A stretch of 64,000 nucleotides of DNA, taken from contig CAJOGN010000001.1 of NCBI GenBank assembly GCA_905234245.1, forward strand, positions 186,001-250,000, in the 5' to 3' direction. The translations under genes and the position numbers were made by a program. Shown here in pieces: positions 7,959-17,298 of this stretch; position 1 is the first letter of the stretch, and each line of letters begins with the position of its first letter. The notes under the pieces are model-generated. The model saw only the letters and a list, made by a program, of their open reading frames with translations, ran no database searches and was not told the origin of the DNA. The DNA comes from an uncultured Lachnospiraceae bacterium (GTDB taxonomy: Bacteria > Bacillota > Clostridia > Lachnospirales > Lachnospiraceae).

Positions 7959-9465
7959 ATAAAGTTTGCAAAATTAATCGAAGCTTATCTTCTTTTAATA
8001 TTTGAATCTCTTTGCATTTCTTTTTTAGATATGATAATTTATTCTTGTATTGTCTTTCACAAGATGAGAAAGATAAGTCGATTAAATCGAAGAAATAGGT
8101 ATCTTTATCTGGTGCATATTCTCTTAATCTTCCAGCTAACTGGTTTGCAGTAATATCAGAACTAAATGGTTCCAGATTAATGATACATCTTAAATTTTTT
8201 ATATTAACACCAGTACCACAAGATTTTATTGTGGAACAGATAATATCAGCATTTTGTTTTACATCTTCATTGTGTTGTTTTGTATTTCTTGAATTTATGG
8301 TAGATATAAATAAATCCTCAGTATCCATATTATCTTTAATCTCTTCTTCTAAATAAAAAGTGTCATCTATTCTAGGAGTAGTGACAAGTATCTTTCCTTC
8401 ATAATGCATAGCTAAATTTAGTACATCCAAGAATATGCGAAGCTGTTTTCTTTCTGAATCATCGTGAAGAGCATACTTTGAAAATCCTAATACAGAGAAT
8501 CCATATCTACTGGATGCCATAGCTAATTGATTTGCATTCGGGGAGCTTCTATATAGCACTGGAACATAGATAATATGCTTCCTTTTTTCTTCGTAGTTTT
8601 TTGTCTGTTCTCCGAATTTATATACAGAAGAAAATGCTTTTTTAAATAAGTATCCCTCCTGGGTATCACTTCTTCCAAAATTCGCTGTAAGATAAAATGT
8701 CTTCATTGTGTTGGAAAAGAAATCTACTCGTAAAACATTCTTAAATGCTAAATGAGCTTCATCAAAAACTTTTATTCCAACTTCTATCTTCTTAAAGAAT
8801 CTCCTTACAGCTTCCCATCCATGAAGTCTAGCATAACTAGATAGAGACTGATGATTAACGAAATAATAGTACCCCTTAGGATATCTTTCTTTCATAATCT
8901 TTTCAATTACTTCACTTCCATCTATGTTAATTAACATATCTTCTGATACTGTAGTCTTGGTTAAGAATTCTTGTATCCACTGATTCTTTATTTTATCCTG
9001 GTGTGTGATAATAATTGCTTTCATACCAAGATTTATTATAGCATGAATCGTAGCATACGTTTTTCCATCTCCAGTATCAAGAATGAGGGCTTGTTGAGAA
9101 GAAGACCTAGTATTTTTAAAATCTCCATCGGATGATAAGAATTCAATTGATTCAGTCTGAATTCTATCTCTTGGAGGAAATAGCATTTTAACACCTCTTA
9201 CATGTTTCATTTTATCAGGTTTCGTCATAATAAAAGGTGTGGAATTAAATATATTCTCCAGTAGGAATGAACTAATTCCTCTTGGTATATACAAAATATT
9301 ATTTGATACATAGTATCCAATTGGTTCATATCTATATTCAGCATCTATCCAAATGGATAGTAATCTTTCAATTCTTTCAGATTCTCCAGGAGTGTAAGGA
9401 GAAATCTCAATATGTGTATGATATATCCTAATTTGTTTCTCTTCTGAATAATATAGTTTCTGCAT
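7957..9465 (-). CDS. SF2 DEAD/DEAH-box helicase (UvsW-like type)
   Basis: Start refined to ATG 9465 (GGAAGTGG upstream). Walker-type DTGDGKT, FDEAH box, YLTANFGRSD, INLEPFSSDITANQLAGRLREY motif VI-like. Confidence 0.85.
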   Translation of the reverse strand: MQKLYYSEEKQIRIYHTHIEISPYTPGESERIERLLSIWIDAEYRYEPIGYYVSNNILYIPRGISSFLLENIFNSTPFIMTKPDKMKHVRGVKMLFPPRDRIQTESIEFLSSDGDFKNTRSSSQQALILDTGDGKTYATIHAIINLGMKAIIITHQDKIKNQWIQEFLTKTTVSEDMLINIDGSEVIEKIMKERYPKGYYYFVNHQSLSSYARLHGWEAVRRFFKKIEVGIKVFDEAHLAFKNVLRVDFFSNTMKTFYLTANFGRSDTQEGYLFKKAFSSVYKFGEQTKNYEEKRKHIIYVPVLYRSSPNANQLAMASSRYGFSVLGFSKYALHDDSERKQLRIFLDVLNLAMHYEGKILVTTPRIDDTFYLEEEIKDNMDTEDLFISTINSRNTKQHNEDVKQNADIICSTIKSCGTGVNIKNLRCIINLEPFSSDITANQLAGRLREYAPDKDTYFFDLIDLSFSSCERQYKNKLSYLKKKCKEIQILKEDKLRLILQTL

Positions 9466-9535
9466 CTTACCACTTCCTTTCATATCCATAAAAAACTGTT
9501 TTTGCGAATATAAAGATAAAAAAAGAAGGTTCCGA

Positions 9536-9922
9536 CTATATGCCGGAACCTTCTGAGAAACTGAATTCAACCCTGTCCATCGTGGACATGAGGGAGTGTG
9601 CATCACATGAAAACTTGTTGTAAAAACCTTCACAATCAAGTTTTTCCTCGATACACTTCTTCAATTCCAGACCAAGATTGTACCACTCACCTCTTACATG
9701 GTCTCCATATGGGGATTCATCAATGGTAGATTCCAAACGAGCGTAGGCTTCGCAGACATCTAAAGCCCCCTGTTTATTTTTCCACCAGTCGAATCTTAAA
9801 TACCACCCATTTGGTGCTGGAGAGAGATCTGGATCCCACTCGCCAAACCAATCCCAGATCTCTGAAATAACATCATTGATTCTGGCATTGATGATTTTGT
9901 GATACTTGATGTACTCTTCCAT
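9536..9922 (-). CDS. Hypothetical protein
   Basis: GAGGAGG upstream of ATG 9922; terminator-like hairpin around 9521-9554. Confidence 0.7.
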   Translation of the reverse strand: MEEYIKYHKIINARINDVISEIWDWFGEWDPDLSPAPNGWYLRFDWWKNKQGALDVCEAYARLESTIDESPYGDHVRGEWYNLGLELKKCIEEKLDCEGFYNKFSCDAHSLMSTMDRVEFSFSEGSGI

Positions 9923-9949
9923 ATAAAACCTCCTCACCCTTTAAAACGA

Positions 9950-10753
9950 TCAATTCATGGTTATGCTGAAATCATGAGTATCAAGTTTTTCAGCAATAGA
10001 TAGAAAAGCTGCAACGTCTATATCCATGATAACAGGTTTATCACTTTTACAGAACGCAATTTCTTCTCTTTTCCTATTGAGGAAATCTGGAGAAATATAC
10101 ATCCACTCTTGCTTATGAGCATCTTCGTACACACATATAACTTTCAATTTCGCATTTTTTCTGGTCTTTCTCATACCACGAATAGCGCTATCATCATCTT
10201 CATCCAAAAGAATTGGAGCGGTTTTTTCGCTTGGCCTAGTTATAGCAAACTTGAGAGAGATGTCGTCTTGATATAAAATATGATATTCAGTCCGTACATC
10301 ATCTATAATGTCATCTCTGGTGTTACAATCCGTAACAATTAAATCGGACTCGTCGATTATGACTTTTCCTTCCTTTATTTTCTGAAGAGCCTCGAGGGCT
10401 CTTTTGGTAGTTAATGGCCAAATCCCAGTATTAAGATGCGTACGATGCATAATAAGATTCCCATTCTCATCACATGGGTTTTGCGGATTGAATACAAGAT
10501 AGGACTTACATATGCCAATTAGATACAGTCGAGCGGACCCCCATTCAGTTTCGTCCTCTTTGTATATTTCGGATATAGTCATTGTAAGAGGATTATCAAC
10601 GAATTTCTCACATAAATCTTCTAATGGCAATGCCAAGGATATGTGCCCGAAGTATGGATTTTTAACGTACAAATCCTCAATTTGAATGAAGTACGTACCA
10701 TTTACCAGGCCATCTAGATTGAAACCATTGTAATCCCATTCAGTGTCTCGCAT
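9950..10753 (-). CDS. Hypothetical protein, partly paralogous to 10770-11189
   Basis: Start refined to ATG 10753 (GAAAGG upstream); shares DENGNLI...ALEALQKIKEGK with upstream gene. Confidence 0.7.
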   Translation of the reverse strand: MRDTEWDYNGFNLDGLVNGTYFIQIEDLYVKNPYFGHISLALPLEDLCEKFVDNPLTMTISEIYKEDETEWGSARLYLIGICKSYLVFNPQNPCDENGNLIMHRTHLNTGIWPLTTKRALEALQKIKEGKVIIDESDLIVTDCNTRDDIIDDVRTEYHILYQDDISLKFAITRPSEKTAPILLDEDDDSAIRGMRKTRKNAKLKVICVYEDAHKQEWMYISPDFLNRKREEIAFCKSDKPVIMDIDVAAFLSIAEKLDTHDFSITMN

Positions 10754-10769
10754 AACACTCAGCCTTTCT

Positions 10770-11189
10770 TCAGAACAACCAATCATGGTTGAAAACGAAT
10801 TTCCCTTCAGAAATCTTATCGATTGCCTCAAAGACAGTTTCCAGTGGAGAATAGAATGGCTCCCCTGGTATGAGAATAAGATTCCCATTCTCATCATAGA
10901 GATTCTCAGAATCCATAGTCCATTCACTGTTTATGCACTCTTCATCGTCAAGATCCCATGGTTCGCCATCCATCTCCACTTCAACGAGTTGGGCCGTAGG
11001 AAACATATCACGAAGTGTGATATTTGAAAAGCCCGATACTGGGGATGTCTGAATATTTGCTATTCTTATGAAACCGATAGGGCAGCTCTTCTGCGGATAG
11101 ATATATAAATCTTGGTTTGCCATTGACTTAACATCAATGTCATCAGGCTCATCCACTGGGTGCATGTCAATTTCAAAATTAAATAACAT
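10770..11189 (-). CDS. Hypothetical protein, partly paralogous to 9950-10753
   Basis: GAAAGGAG upstream; DENGNLI...VFEAIDKISEGK. Confidence 0.75.
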   Translation of the reverse strand: MLFNFEIDMHPVDEPDDIDVKSMANQDLYIYPQKSCPIGFIRIANIQTSPVSGFSNITLRDMFPTAQLVEVEMDGEPWDLDDEECINSEWTMDSENLYDENGNLILIPGEPFYSPLETVFEAIDKISEGKFVFNHDWLF

Positions 11190-11191
11190 GA

Positions 11192-11641
11192 TTATTCTCC
11201 TTTCGGTTCATATGTTTTTACAGCCCAAAGTGAGAGATCTGATAGAATCCGGAGAGTATCATTACGGTCTAAACCCATGTCGGCTTCCATCTTCTCTATA
11301 CGACCCCTCATGTCGTACTTCAGACTCTCCACAAGGGATTTCTTATCCCTTATGAACATCTTGTCCGATATGGTGGTCTTCCCATCCCAAAATTCTACAA
11401 AGATAGTAGAACCTGACGACGGAATAATCTTATAGATAGTTTTGTTATCCGGCCTAACCCCGGCAAGCTGGGCAAGTCGTCCTTGGAGAATCTGACCCAT
11501 GATACCACTATCATCCTTCAGCTGGTTTTCAGTTCTGTCGCGGTAGTCATCGAAAGTGAGAGCTGCAGTCTCATATGGAAAGCATACTACTCTTGTTCTG
11601 TCTCGATCAATGATCTTGTTAAGATCTTCAAAAGTATACAT
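11192..11641 (-). CDS. Hypothetical protein (149 aa)
   Basis: ATATGGAGG upstream; preceded by TGATATATTATT promoter-like motif. Confidence 0.75.
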   Translation of the reverse strand: MYTFEDLNKIIDRDRTRVVCFPYETAALTFDDYRDRTENQLKDDSGIMGQILQGRLAQLAGVRPDNKTIYKIIPSSGSTIFVEFWDGKTTISDKMFIRDKKSLVESLKYDMRGRIEKMEADMGLDRNDTLRILSDLSLWAVKTYEPKGE

Positions 11642-11723
11642 GTTTACATACCTCCATATATAAGTTTATACAACGGAATAATATATCATTAAAATATCTT
11701 ACTCCGTTGTATATTTATTGGTT

Positions 11724-13328
11724 TTATAACAGACAGTCTATCTTATCAGAAGAATTATCATTCATAATATATGCTAGAAATCTCATCGCAATAATTCCAA
11801 CCGCTAATTCATCGTCTTCATTTACATCTACCCACTGAGAATAAATCTTTGGATCTGCATATATAAAGAATCTGAATAATTCTGGAGTGGAATACTTTTT
11901 CTTACTCTTTAAGATTTCATATCCTAACTCACTAATCATCTCCCTGGTTTCTCTTGTCTTATAAAACTTATAATTGTCATTATAAGTTATTTTACCTTTC
12001 ACCTTCGGATCATTGGTTGACACCATATAAGCGAGTTTCAATATACTATTCATAGTTCTAGCTTGCTCTGGAATGAACAACCGATTCATTCTATCACTTA
12101 CAATTCTCACTTGCTCATGATAGTTTGAAATCTTCTTAAATGTCTTCGTATGGTTATCCTTATTGATATTGAGAAGAATCATTAAGGTCTGGAAATACAG
12201 CAAATCATCTTCAAAAGATTCGCCAGAAAGTACCTTTGTCACAAAGTCCATAGTTCTCTTTGAGATATACTTTGCATAATCCAACTTAGATTCATACTCA
12301 ATAAACTCTCCATCATCGTTATACTCATAAGAGAGTTCCGACAATACTGCGAGATTCTTTATAACCCATGCAATCACATAAGTTATGAATCTCATAACAA
12401 ATTTATCTGTCTCAATATCAGCCTCCTCATTATCAAACCATTTTGATTTATTCATGAACTTCTCATCGATTGCAATTGCTTTTACTTCTTTTCCATAAAT
12501 ACTATTTTTCTCTACATACTTCTTCATCTTCATTTCATTAATCTGAAACAGAATACTGGATAATGCATACCGATACTTTTCAACCTTCTTCCTAAACTTG
12601 AAATCAGTATCGACTGTTTCTCCCGGATGCTTCAAACGAACTCCAGATTCTTTATCCAGTTCATTTACATTTTGTCTCAGTTCTTCCTTCTTTCTTTTTT
12701 CTGCTGTATTATTGAAATGAATCTTATCTTTCGTAAGAGTCTGAATAACTTTTTCTCCAGATTCTTTTCTTTCTATTTCAACCATATCGACCTCACCTCT
12801 TGCTGTTTTCTCGACCTTTACCAGTTCATTCACAATTGAACTGATTGAAATGAATAACCAATCACAAAGTTTCTTATAAACAACATCACCATATTTCGTG
12901 CAATGATTATTTAACTCAAGAAACATGGTATTCTTATTGATACTGAAATTCTTCAGTAGCTTATAATAATTCTTTGTGATTTCATATGCACTCTCATTTT
13001 GTAATACATGTGATGCTAAATACTTTTGATATCGTAAGATATCTTTTCCACACTTATCGATTATTTTAAGAAAATCTGGTAACGGATTCTCTTCCTGGAT
13101 TTCTTCCAGATCATCATCCCTTATTCCATGGGAACTTAATAACTTCGAGAAAGTCTCATCCTCCAATTCATACACAAATAAAGATTCAAACAGATCATCC
13201 AACGTGTCACTTAATACAGACAAATATGGATATCCTTCCATTGGGAGTTCCAAGTCTAAAATATTATATAAGATATATAAGGGATCCAATAATGCTTCTT
13301 TAACCATAGTATATTCCATGTGTTTCAC
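11724..13328 (-). CDS. Hypothetical protein (534 aa)
   Basis: Long ORF; AGAGGTG upstream; TATATTATACA promoter-like motif upstream (minus). Confidence 0.85.
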   Translation of the reverse strand: MKHMEYTMVKEALLDPLYILYNILDLELPMEGYPYLSVLSDTLDDLFESLFVYELEDETFSKLLSSHGIRDDDLEEIQEENPLPDFLKIIDKCGKDILRYQKYLASHVLQNESAYEITKNYYKLLKNFSINKNTMFLELNNHCTKYGDVVYKKLCDWLFISISSIVNELVKVEKTARGEVDMVEIERKESGEKVIQTLTKDKIHFNNTAEKRKKEELRQNVNELDKESGVRLKHPGETVDTDFKFRKKVEKYRYALSSILFQINEMKMKKYVEKNSIYGKEVKAIAIDEKFMNKSKWFDNEEADIETDKFVMRFITYVIAWVIKNLAVLSELSYEYNDDGEFIEYESKLDYAKYISKRTMDFVTKVLSGESFEDDLLYFQTLMILLNINKDNHTKTFKKISNYHEQVRIVSDRMNRLFIPEQARTMNSILKLAYMVSTNDPKVKGKITYNDNYKFYKTRETREMISELGYEILKSKKKYSTPELFRFFIYADPKIYSQWVDVNEDDELAVGIIAMRFLAYIMNDNSSDKIDCLL

Positions 13329-13479
13329 CTCTAATTTAGTTTCTGTTACATGTATAATATATGATTAAAAAACTCAAGGAAATTCACATGTTGATAATTA
13401 TCTATAGTTGAAAACATTATTATAATTCAAAAGAATTTACTCACTTATGAATATATAAAGAAAGGACGTGAATTTATTC

Positions 13480-13773
13480 ATGTTTGCTGGACTAAAATCT
13501 ATTCGTAGAGAACGTGCTGAACTAGAAAGAGCACGTGTTATGATTACTTCTATGATGGAGAGCTCCGAGATTCAGGACACCTTCGATGCTATCGAGACTG
13601 GTGACTTTTTCGAAGGGGTTACCGCAGAAGAAATCGAAGATATGATTGATAAAATTCCCGAGACTGACCTAGAGGATGAGCAAGTAGACAAAATCCTAGG
13701 GTCTGAGGAGAATTTAACGATTGACCAGATTCTGGGTATCGAAGATGATGGTACAGTCGAGATTGATGTATAA
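13480..13773 (+). CDS. Acidic hypothetical protein
   Basis: AAAGGACG upstream; MFAGLKSIRRERAELERAR... (track start 13468 GTG/in-frame alternative). Confidence 0.65.
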   Translation: MFAGLKSIRRERAELERARVMITSMMESSEIQDTFDAIETGDFFEGVTAEEIEDMIDKIPETDLEDEQVDKILGSEENLTIDQILGIEDDGTVEIDV

Positions 13774-13789
13774 TGGAGGTTAATAGAAA

Positions 13790-14149
13790 ATGCCAAAGAC
13801 TGAAGAGCCTAAGAAGCTAATCGTAGTGGAGTCCCCTGGTGCTATTACTGAACTAGGTGGAATCTCCGGCCCCGTACTAAATCCTTGCTATGTATCAATT
13901 CCTCTTATTAATCGTATGATTAATAAACATCGTGCTGTTTATGAGGTAAACCCCAATGATTATTCTGAGCGTGTTCGGCTTAGCCTGAAGAACCTCAGAA
14001 CAAAAAATTTTAAGGGTTCCTCTAATGACACAGCACCTTCTTCTACTACCCTAGCTGTAGTAAAAAATGCAATGGAAAATAACAATTCTTCTGAACCTGC
14101 CAATGAGTCTACCTCTAGTAGACCCGTAAGTGATTTCACAAAAATGTAA
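13790..14149 (+). CDS. Hypothetical protein (119 aa)
   Basis: ATGGAGG upstream; directly downstream of 13480 ORF. Confidence 0.7.
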   Translation: MPKTEEPKKLIVVESPGAITELGGISGPVLNPCYVSIPLINRMINKHRAVYEVNPNDYSERVRLSLKNLRTKNFKGSSNDTAPSSTTLAVVKNAMENNNSSEPANESTSSRPVSDFTKM

Positions 14150-14151
14150 AA

Positions 14152-14191
14152 AATAAGGAGTTACACAAAATCGTGTAACTCCTTATTTTCT
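14152..14191. terminator. Bidirectional terminator
   Basis: AAATAAGGAGTTACAC-aaaatc-GTGTAACTCCTTATTTT. Confidence 0.8.
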
Positions 14192-14362
14192 GTTTTTTTA
14201 AATTATATAATCATAAATTCATATTCGCATATACTTCTCCTTTTTATCTAAAGATGAGCACTTTCCAGGATTATTCTGAGATCACGGTGGATTCTGTATC
14301 CATAGGTATTACCTCCTTTCCTATTGATACAGAAGCCATGTCTTTGTTTCCTTGGCTTCTAC
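14190..14362 (-). ncRNA. Candidate structured small RNA / leader with 10-codon ORF
   Basis: Minus strand: promoter-like TAAATATATTATATGTGT, then AGAAGCC...GGCTTCT hairpin, then 14-bp hairpin with AAAGGAGGT in the loop, ATGGATACAGAATCCACCGTGATCTCAGAATAA, ending at hairpin 14152-14191. Confidence 0.5.
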
Positions 14363-14384
14363 ACATATAATATATTTATAAAAA

Positions 14385-15965
14385 TTATCTATGTGCGGAA
14401 GCCGGTGCTTTTGTTAAAACATACATAGTCTGGTCACATTCTAGACCGCATTCACGAGTATTCTTTCCATTTGGACCTAAGAAGAAAGATTTGGAATTCA
14501 TCAGCTTTTCACATTCTTCATTACCTTCTAGAGTCCATATAATCTTACCAGTAATCTGGTCACCATCATAGTCTCCGTCCATACCAGCCAGATAACTGTT
14601 GGAGAATCTGGTGGTATCGATAAAGTTATTAGCGACAGCAGATTTACTGAGTTTTAAATCAATATATGGATACCATTTATATATTACACCGTTTACTTCC
14701 ATTGGAATTGTAGTCCGTGTAGAAGCAACCCGGATTCTAGAGATAAATATACCAAAGTTATCTAAGATAGGATATCTAGTAACCATGATATGTTTATCTT
14801 TAGTAATTTCATTTGCTGCAATGAATAACAAATCTGTCCATGTCATATATCTATTGACAAGACCAGATTTTTCTGCATTTACATTTGGATTCATTCCTCT
14901 AAACACTAGATATCTTGGTTTATTATCTGTAGTGGGGACAGGAATTAAATCATATCTACTAGAGGGGTCTTTTATAAATTTATCGATGGCTTTCTTAATA
15001 AATGTATCATTATAGAAAGCTTCTGGATTCTTTAATTGAACTAGAGTTTCTTCTGGATTATCTGGTGTAATATCCCATTTTACGTACTGCTGCTCCATTA
15101 ACTCTCTTTCAAAGAAGTTTCTTAGCCAAGCAACCATAAATGGATAACACTCTGTGCATATCTGAGTAATTGGAACTGCAGAATACCTCATACTGACCAT
15201 ATTATCTTTCGGGTCATCTTGATTATACACAGGACCAGAAATGACTGTACGTACACAATAGTCTACGTTCTTACCCATTAGGTATTTTCTTAATAGACCA
15301 GATTTTTTATCTAGCTTATCTTTGAAATAATTATAAATATCTACTAGAGTATTCTGGATATTATAATTTGTACTATGGAATGAGATATCAAACATATCTC
15401 TATCCTTTAGTAGTGCAGCCATTCTGATTAGCTTTATATAGAATTGGTCAAGTTCTGGAACTTCACCACCACCAGCTTGAGAAGAATTAATATCACGATA
15501 GAATGCAGGAATTACAATCTCTTTGGAAATCCAAACTTCTTTTTTCTTGGATTTTCCAATCAGATTTGTACGTTCCGAAGACATTCCAGCGTTTCCTTCC
15601 CACTTAATCTTACTCCAGTTATCATATAAGAAATCAATACCAGTTTGTCCTTTGGGGTCTTTTACTAAATGGCCTTCCTTATCAATACTATAATATTCTT
15701 CACCATTGATAATCTTATCAATATTTCTAAAGACACGTTTAATTATCTTATAGATATGAGGAGTAAAGAAGTGACCATTTAAGTTAATATATGCAAAAGT
15801 CTCTTTTCTACTTTTTATACTAACACCAAAAATTTCATTAGAAACTAAACCATTAGGATTTGGAATTCCCCCTCTTTCAAAAAGAACTGGGGATGTAACT
15901 TCCTGGAGATGGTTCAGCTCAATGAATTCATCAACATCGAAAAGATTTATTCTCACAAAACTCAC
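14385..15965 (-). CDS. Phage multisubunit RNA polymerase beta' subunit, N-terminal fragment
   Basis: Contains NSYLAGMDGDYDGDQITGKI, equivalent to the beta' NADFDGDQMAVH catalytic motif, and KYLMGKNVDYCVRTVISGP, equivalent to beta' KRVDYSGRSVIVVGP. Confidence 0.93.
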   Translation of the reverse strand: MSFVRINLFDVDEFIELNHLQEVTSPVLFERGGIPNPNGLVSNEIFGVSIKSRKETFAYINLNGHFFTPHIYKIIKRVFRNIDKIINGEEYYSIDKEGHLVKDPKGQTGIDFLYDNWSKIKWEGNAGMSSERTNLIGKSKKKEVWISKEIVIPAFYRDINSSQAGGGEVPELDQFYIKLIRMAALLKDRDMFDISFHSTNYNIQNTLVDIYNYFKDKLDKKSGLLRKYLMGKNVDYCVRTVISGPVYNQDDPKDNMVSMRYSAVPITQICTECYPFMVAWLRNFFERELMEQQYVKWDITPDNPEETLVQLKNPEAFYNDTFIKKAIDKFIKDPSSRYDLIPVPTTDNKPRYLVFRGMNPNVNAEKSGLVNRYMTWTDLLFIAANEITKDKHIMVTRYPILDNFGIFISRIRVASTRTTIPMEVNGVIYKWYPYIDLKLSKSAVANNFIDTTRFSNSYLAGMDGDYDGDQITGKIIWTLEGNEECEKLMNSKSFFLGPNGKNTRECGLECDQTMYVLTKAPASAHR

Positions 15966-15990
15966 TTCCTTCTTTAATTAAATAACTAGA

Positions 15991-16048
15991 AGTTTACTTT
16001 ATTATTATGTTTTTTAGCTGTTTTTACATATATACAGAGAATTTTTAG
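15991..16048. repeat. Intergenic repeat R, copy 3 (in front of beta' N-part)
   Basis: AGTTTACTTTATTATTATGTTTTTTAGCTGTTTTTACATATATACAGAGAATTTTTAGTG. Confidence 0.9.
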
Positions 16049-16084
16049 TGATATACTATACCAGTAAGATATTAGAGGGTAGTA

Positions 16085-16118
16085 AACAAGAGCTAAGACC
16101 GCCATCTTAGCTCTTGTT
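16085..16118 (+). ncRNA. Structured 5' leader hairpin P1 (copy C)
   Basis: Perfect 14-bp stem AACAAGAGCTAAGA / TCTTAGCTCTTGTT followed by CTACTAGAGGAATCTCC; same fold as copy A with compensatory changes. Confidence 0.75.
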
Positions 16119-16198
16119 CTACTAGAGGAATCTCCTTGCATGAGGATAACCACTACACTTACTCTGAAAAGAGCCATGCAAGAGATTAATGAGAGGAA

Positions 16199-16351
16199 GT
16201 GAAAAACATGGATTTTTGTCAAATCATGCTAAAATCTGCGGCTGATTGTTTTTGTAATCATCGTGGAGAAAAGTTCACTCTTCAGCAACTAGCTGATAAG
16301 TATAACTCAGATAAAAACAAGTCTGATGAAAAGACAAAGGAGTCAAAGTAA
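16199..16351 (+). CDS. Small conserved phage protein, paralog of 2951-3097
   Basis: GTG start after GAGAGGAA; MKNMDFCQIMLKSAADCFCNHRGEKFTLQQLADKYNSDKNKSDEKTKESK. Confidence 0.75.
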   Translation: MKNMDFCQIMLKSAADCFCNHRGEKFTLQQLADKYNSDKNKSDEKTKESK

Positions 16352-16530
16352 TCAGGCACAAACTAACAGCAACTGTTTAATCCATTCCTCATTAAACAGT
16401 TGTTGTATCATTAATATTTAATTATAAAAGGGAGGGCTAAGCCCTCCCTATAATCCTTTTTTGTCTGTATAGCGAGTTTTTTCAATTATGTATTATATAG
16501 GTAAGAAAAAATAAAAAGGAGGCATATGGC

Positions 16531-16671
16531 ATGAAAAAAGAACCTAAGAAGGATCTGAATCCAAAACAGAATGACTCCCGGAAACAGGAGTACCTAGAGA
16601 GATGCAAAAAAGCTATGGAAACTTTTAAGGATCTTTATATCAAAGATATTAAAGATCCGCTTGAAGAATGA
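16531..16671 (+). CDS. Small charged protein (46 aa)
   Basis: AAAAGGAGG upstream; MKKEPKKDLNPKQNDSRKQEYLERCKKAMETFKDLYIKDIKDPLEE; terminator 16684-16719. Confidence 0.65.
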   Translation: MKKEPKKDLNPKQNDSRKQEYLERCKKAMETFKDLYIKDIKDPLEE

Positions 16672-16716
16672 AAGTGATATAAAAATAAGGGGACAGAAAT
16701 AATTCTGTCCCCTTAT

Positions 16717-17037
16717 TTAATCTTCAACAAGTGTTAGTGAAATATACATATTTTTTTTCGAGAGTTTTATTTCTCCCTCATATTCACTCTTCTTCATAGA
16801 AGATTCTAATTCTTTTTTTATACTACTGAGATTTTTCGATGTATCAAAACTTAGCACAACGTCCAAACTTGATGGTGAATTGAATTCGTATTTAATCTTG
16901 GAAATCATCTCAGAGTATTCTCGTACAAGCCTATAGAATCTAACGAATTTTCTATATTGAAGAGAAATGATTTGCTCAAATACATCAAAATCATTGGATG
17001 ATAGTGTATTTAAGTATTCTATCATGTCTTTCTTCAT
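16717..17037 (-). CDS. Hypothetical protein
   Basis: ORF between terminator and virion operon. Confidence 0.6.
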   Translation of the reverse strand: MKKDMIEYLNTLSSNDFDVFEQIISLQYRKFVRFYRLVREYSEMISKIKYEFNSPSSLDVVLSFDTSKNLSSIKKELESSMKKSEYEGEIKLSKKNMYISLTLVED

Positions 17038-17101
17038 TTATTCAAACTCCTATTAAAAATATTAATAGGAATAAAAAATTCATTAATTTCCACCACTGAT
17101 A

Positions 17102-17293
17102 TTATAAACCTGATGCACGCAGTCGTTGCTGAATGGCATCAAAATCATTAGAATTTTTGTTATTTTCAGCTTCTCGTTTTTGTTCATCGAGAATCTGTTT
17201 TACTCGGGCATCTCTCAGAGCCAGCATTTCGCTATAGGTCATCTCCCTCATGAATTCATGATAACGGAGTTCACCTTTGAATAGAGCAAGCAT
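17102..17293 (-). CDS. Small protein downstream of baseplate-like gene
   Basis: ATG lies 6 nt below the 17299 stop; MLALFKGELRYHEFMREMTYSEMLALRDARVKQILDEQ. Confidence 0.6.
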   Translation of the reverse strand: MLALFKGELRYHEFMREMTYSEMLALRDARVKQILDEQKREAENNKNSNDFDAIQQRLRASGL

Positions 17294-17298
17294 CTCAT

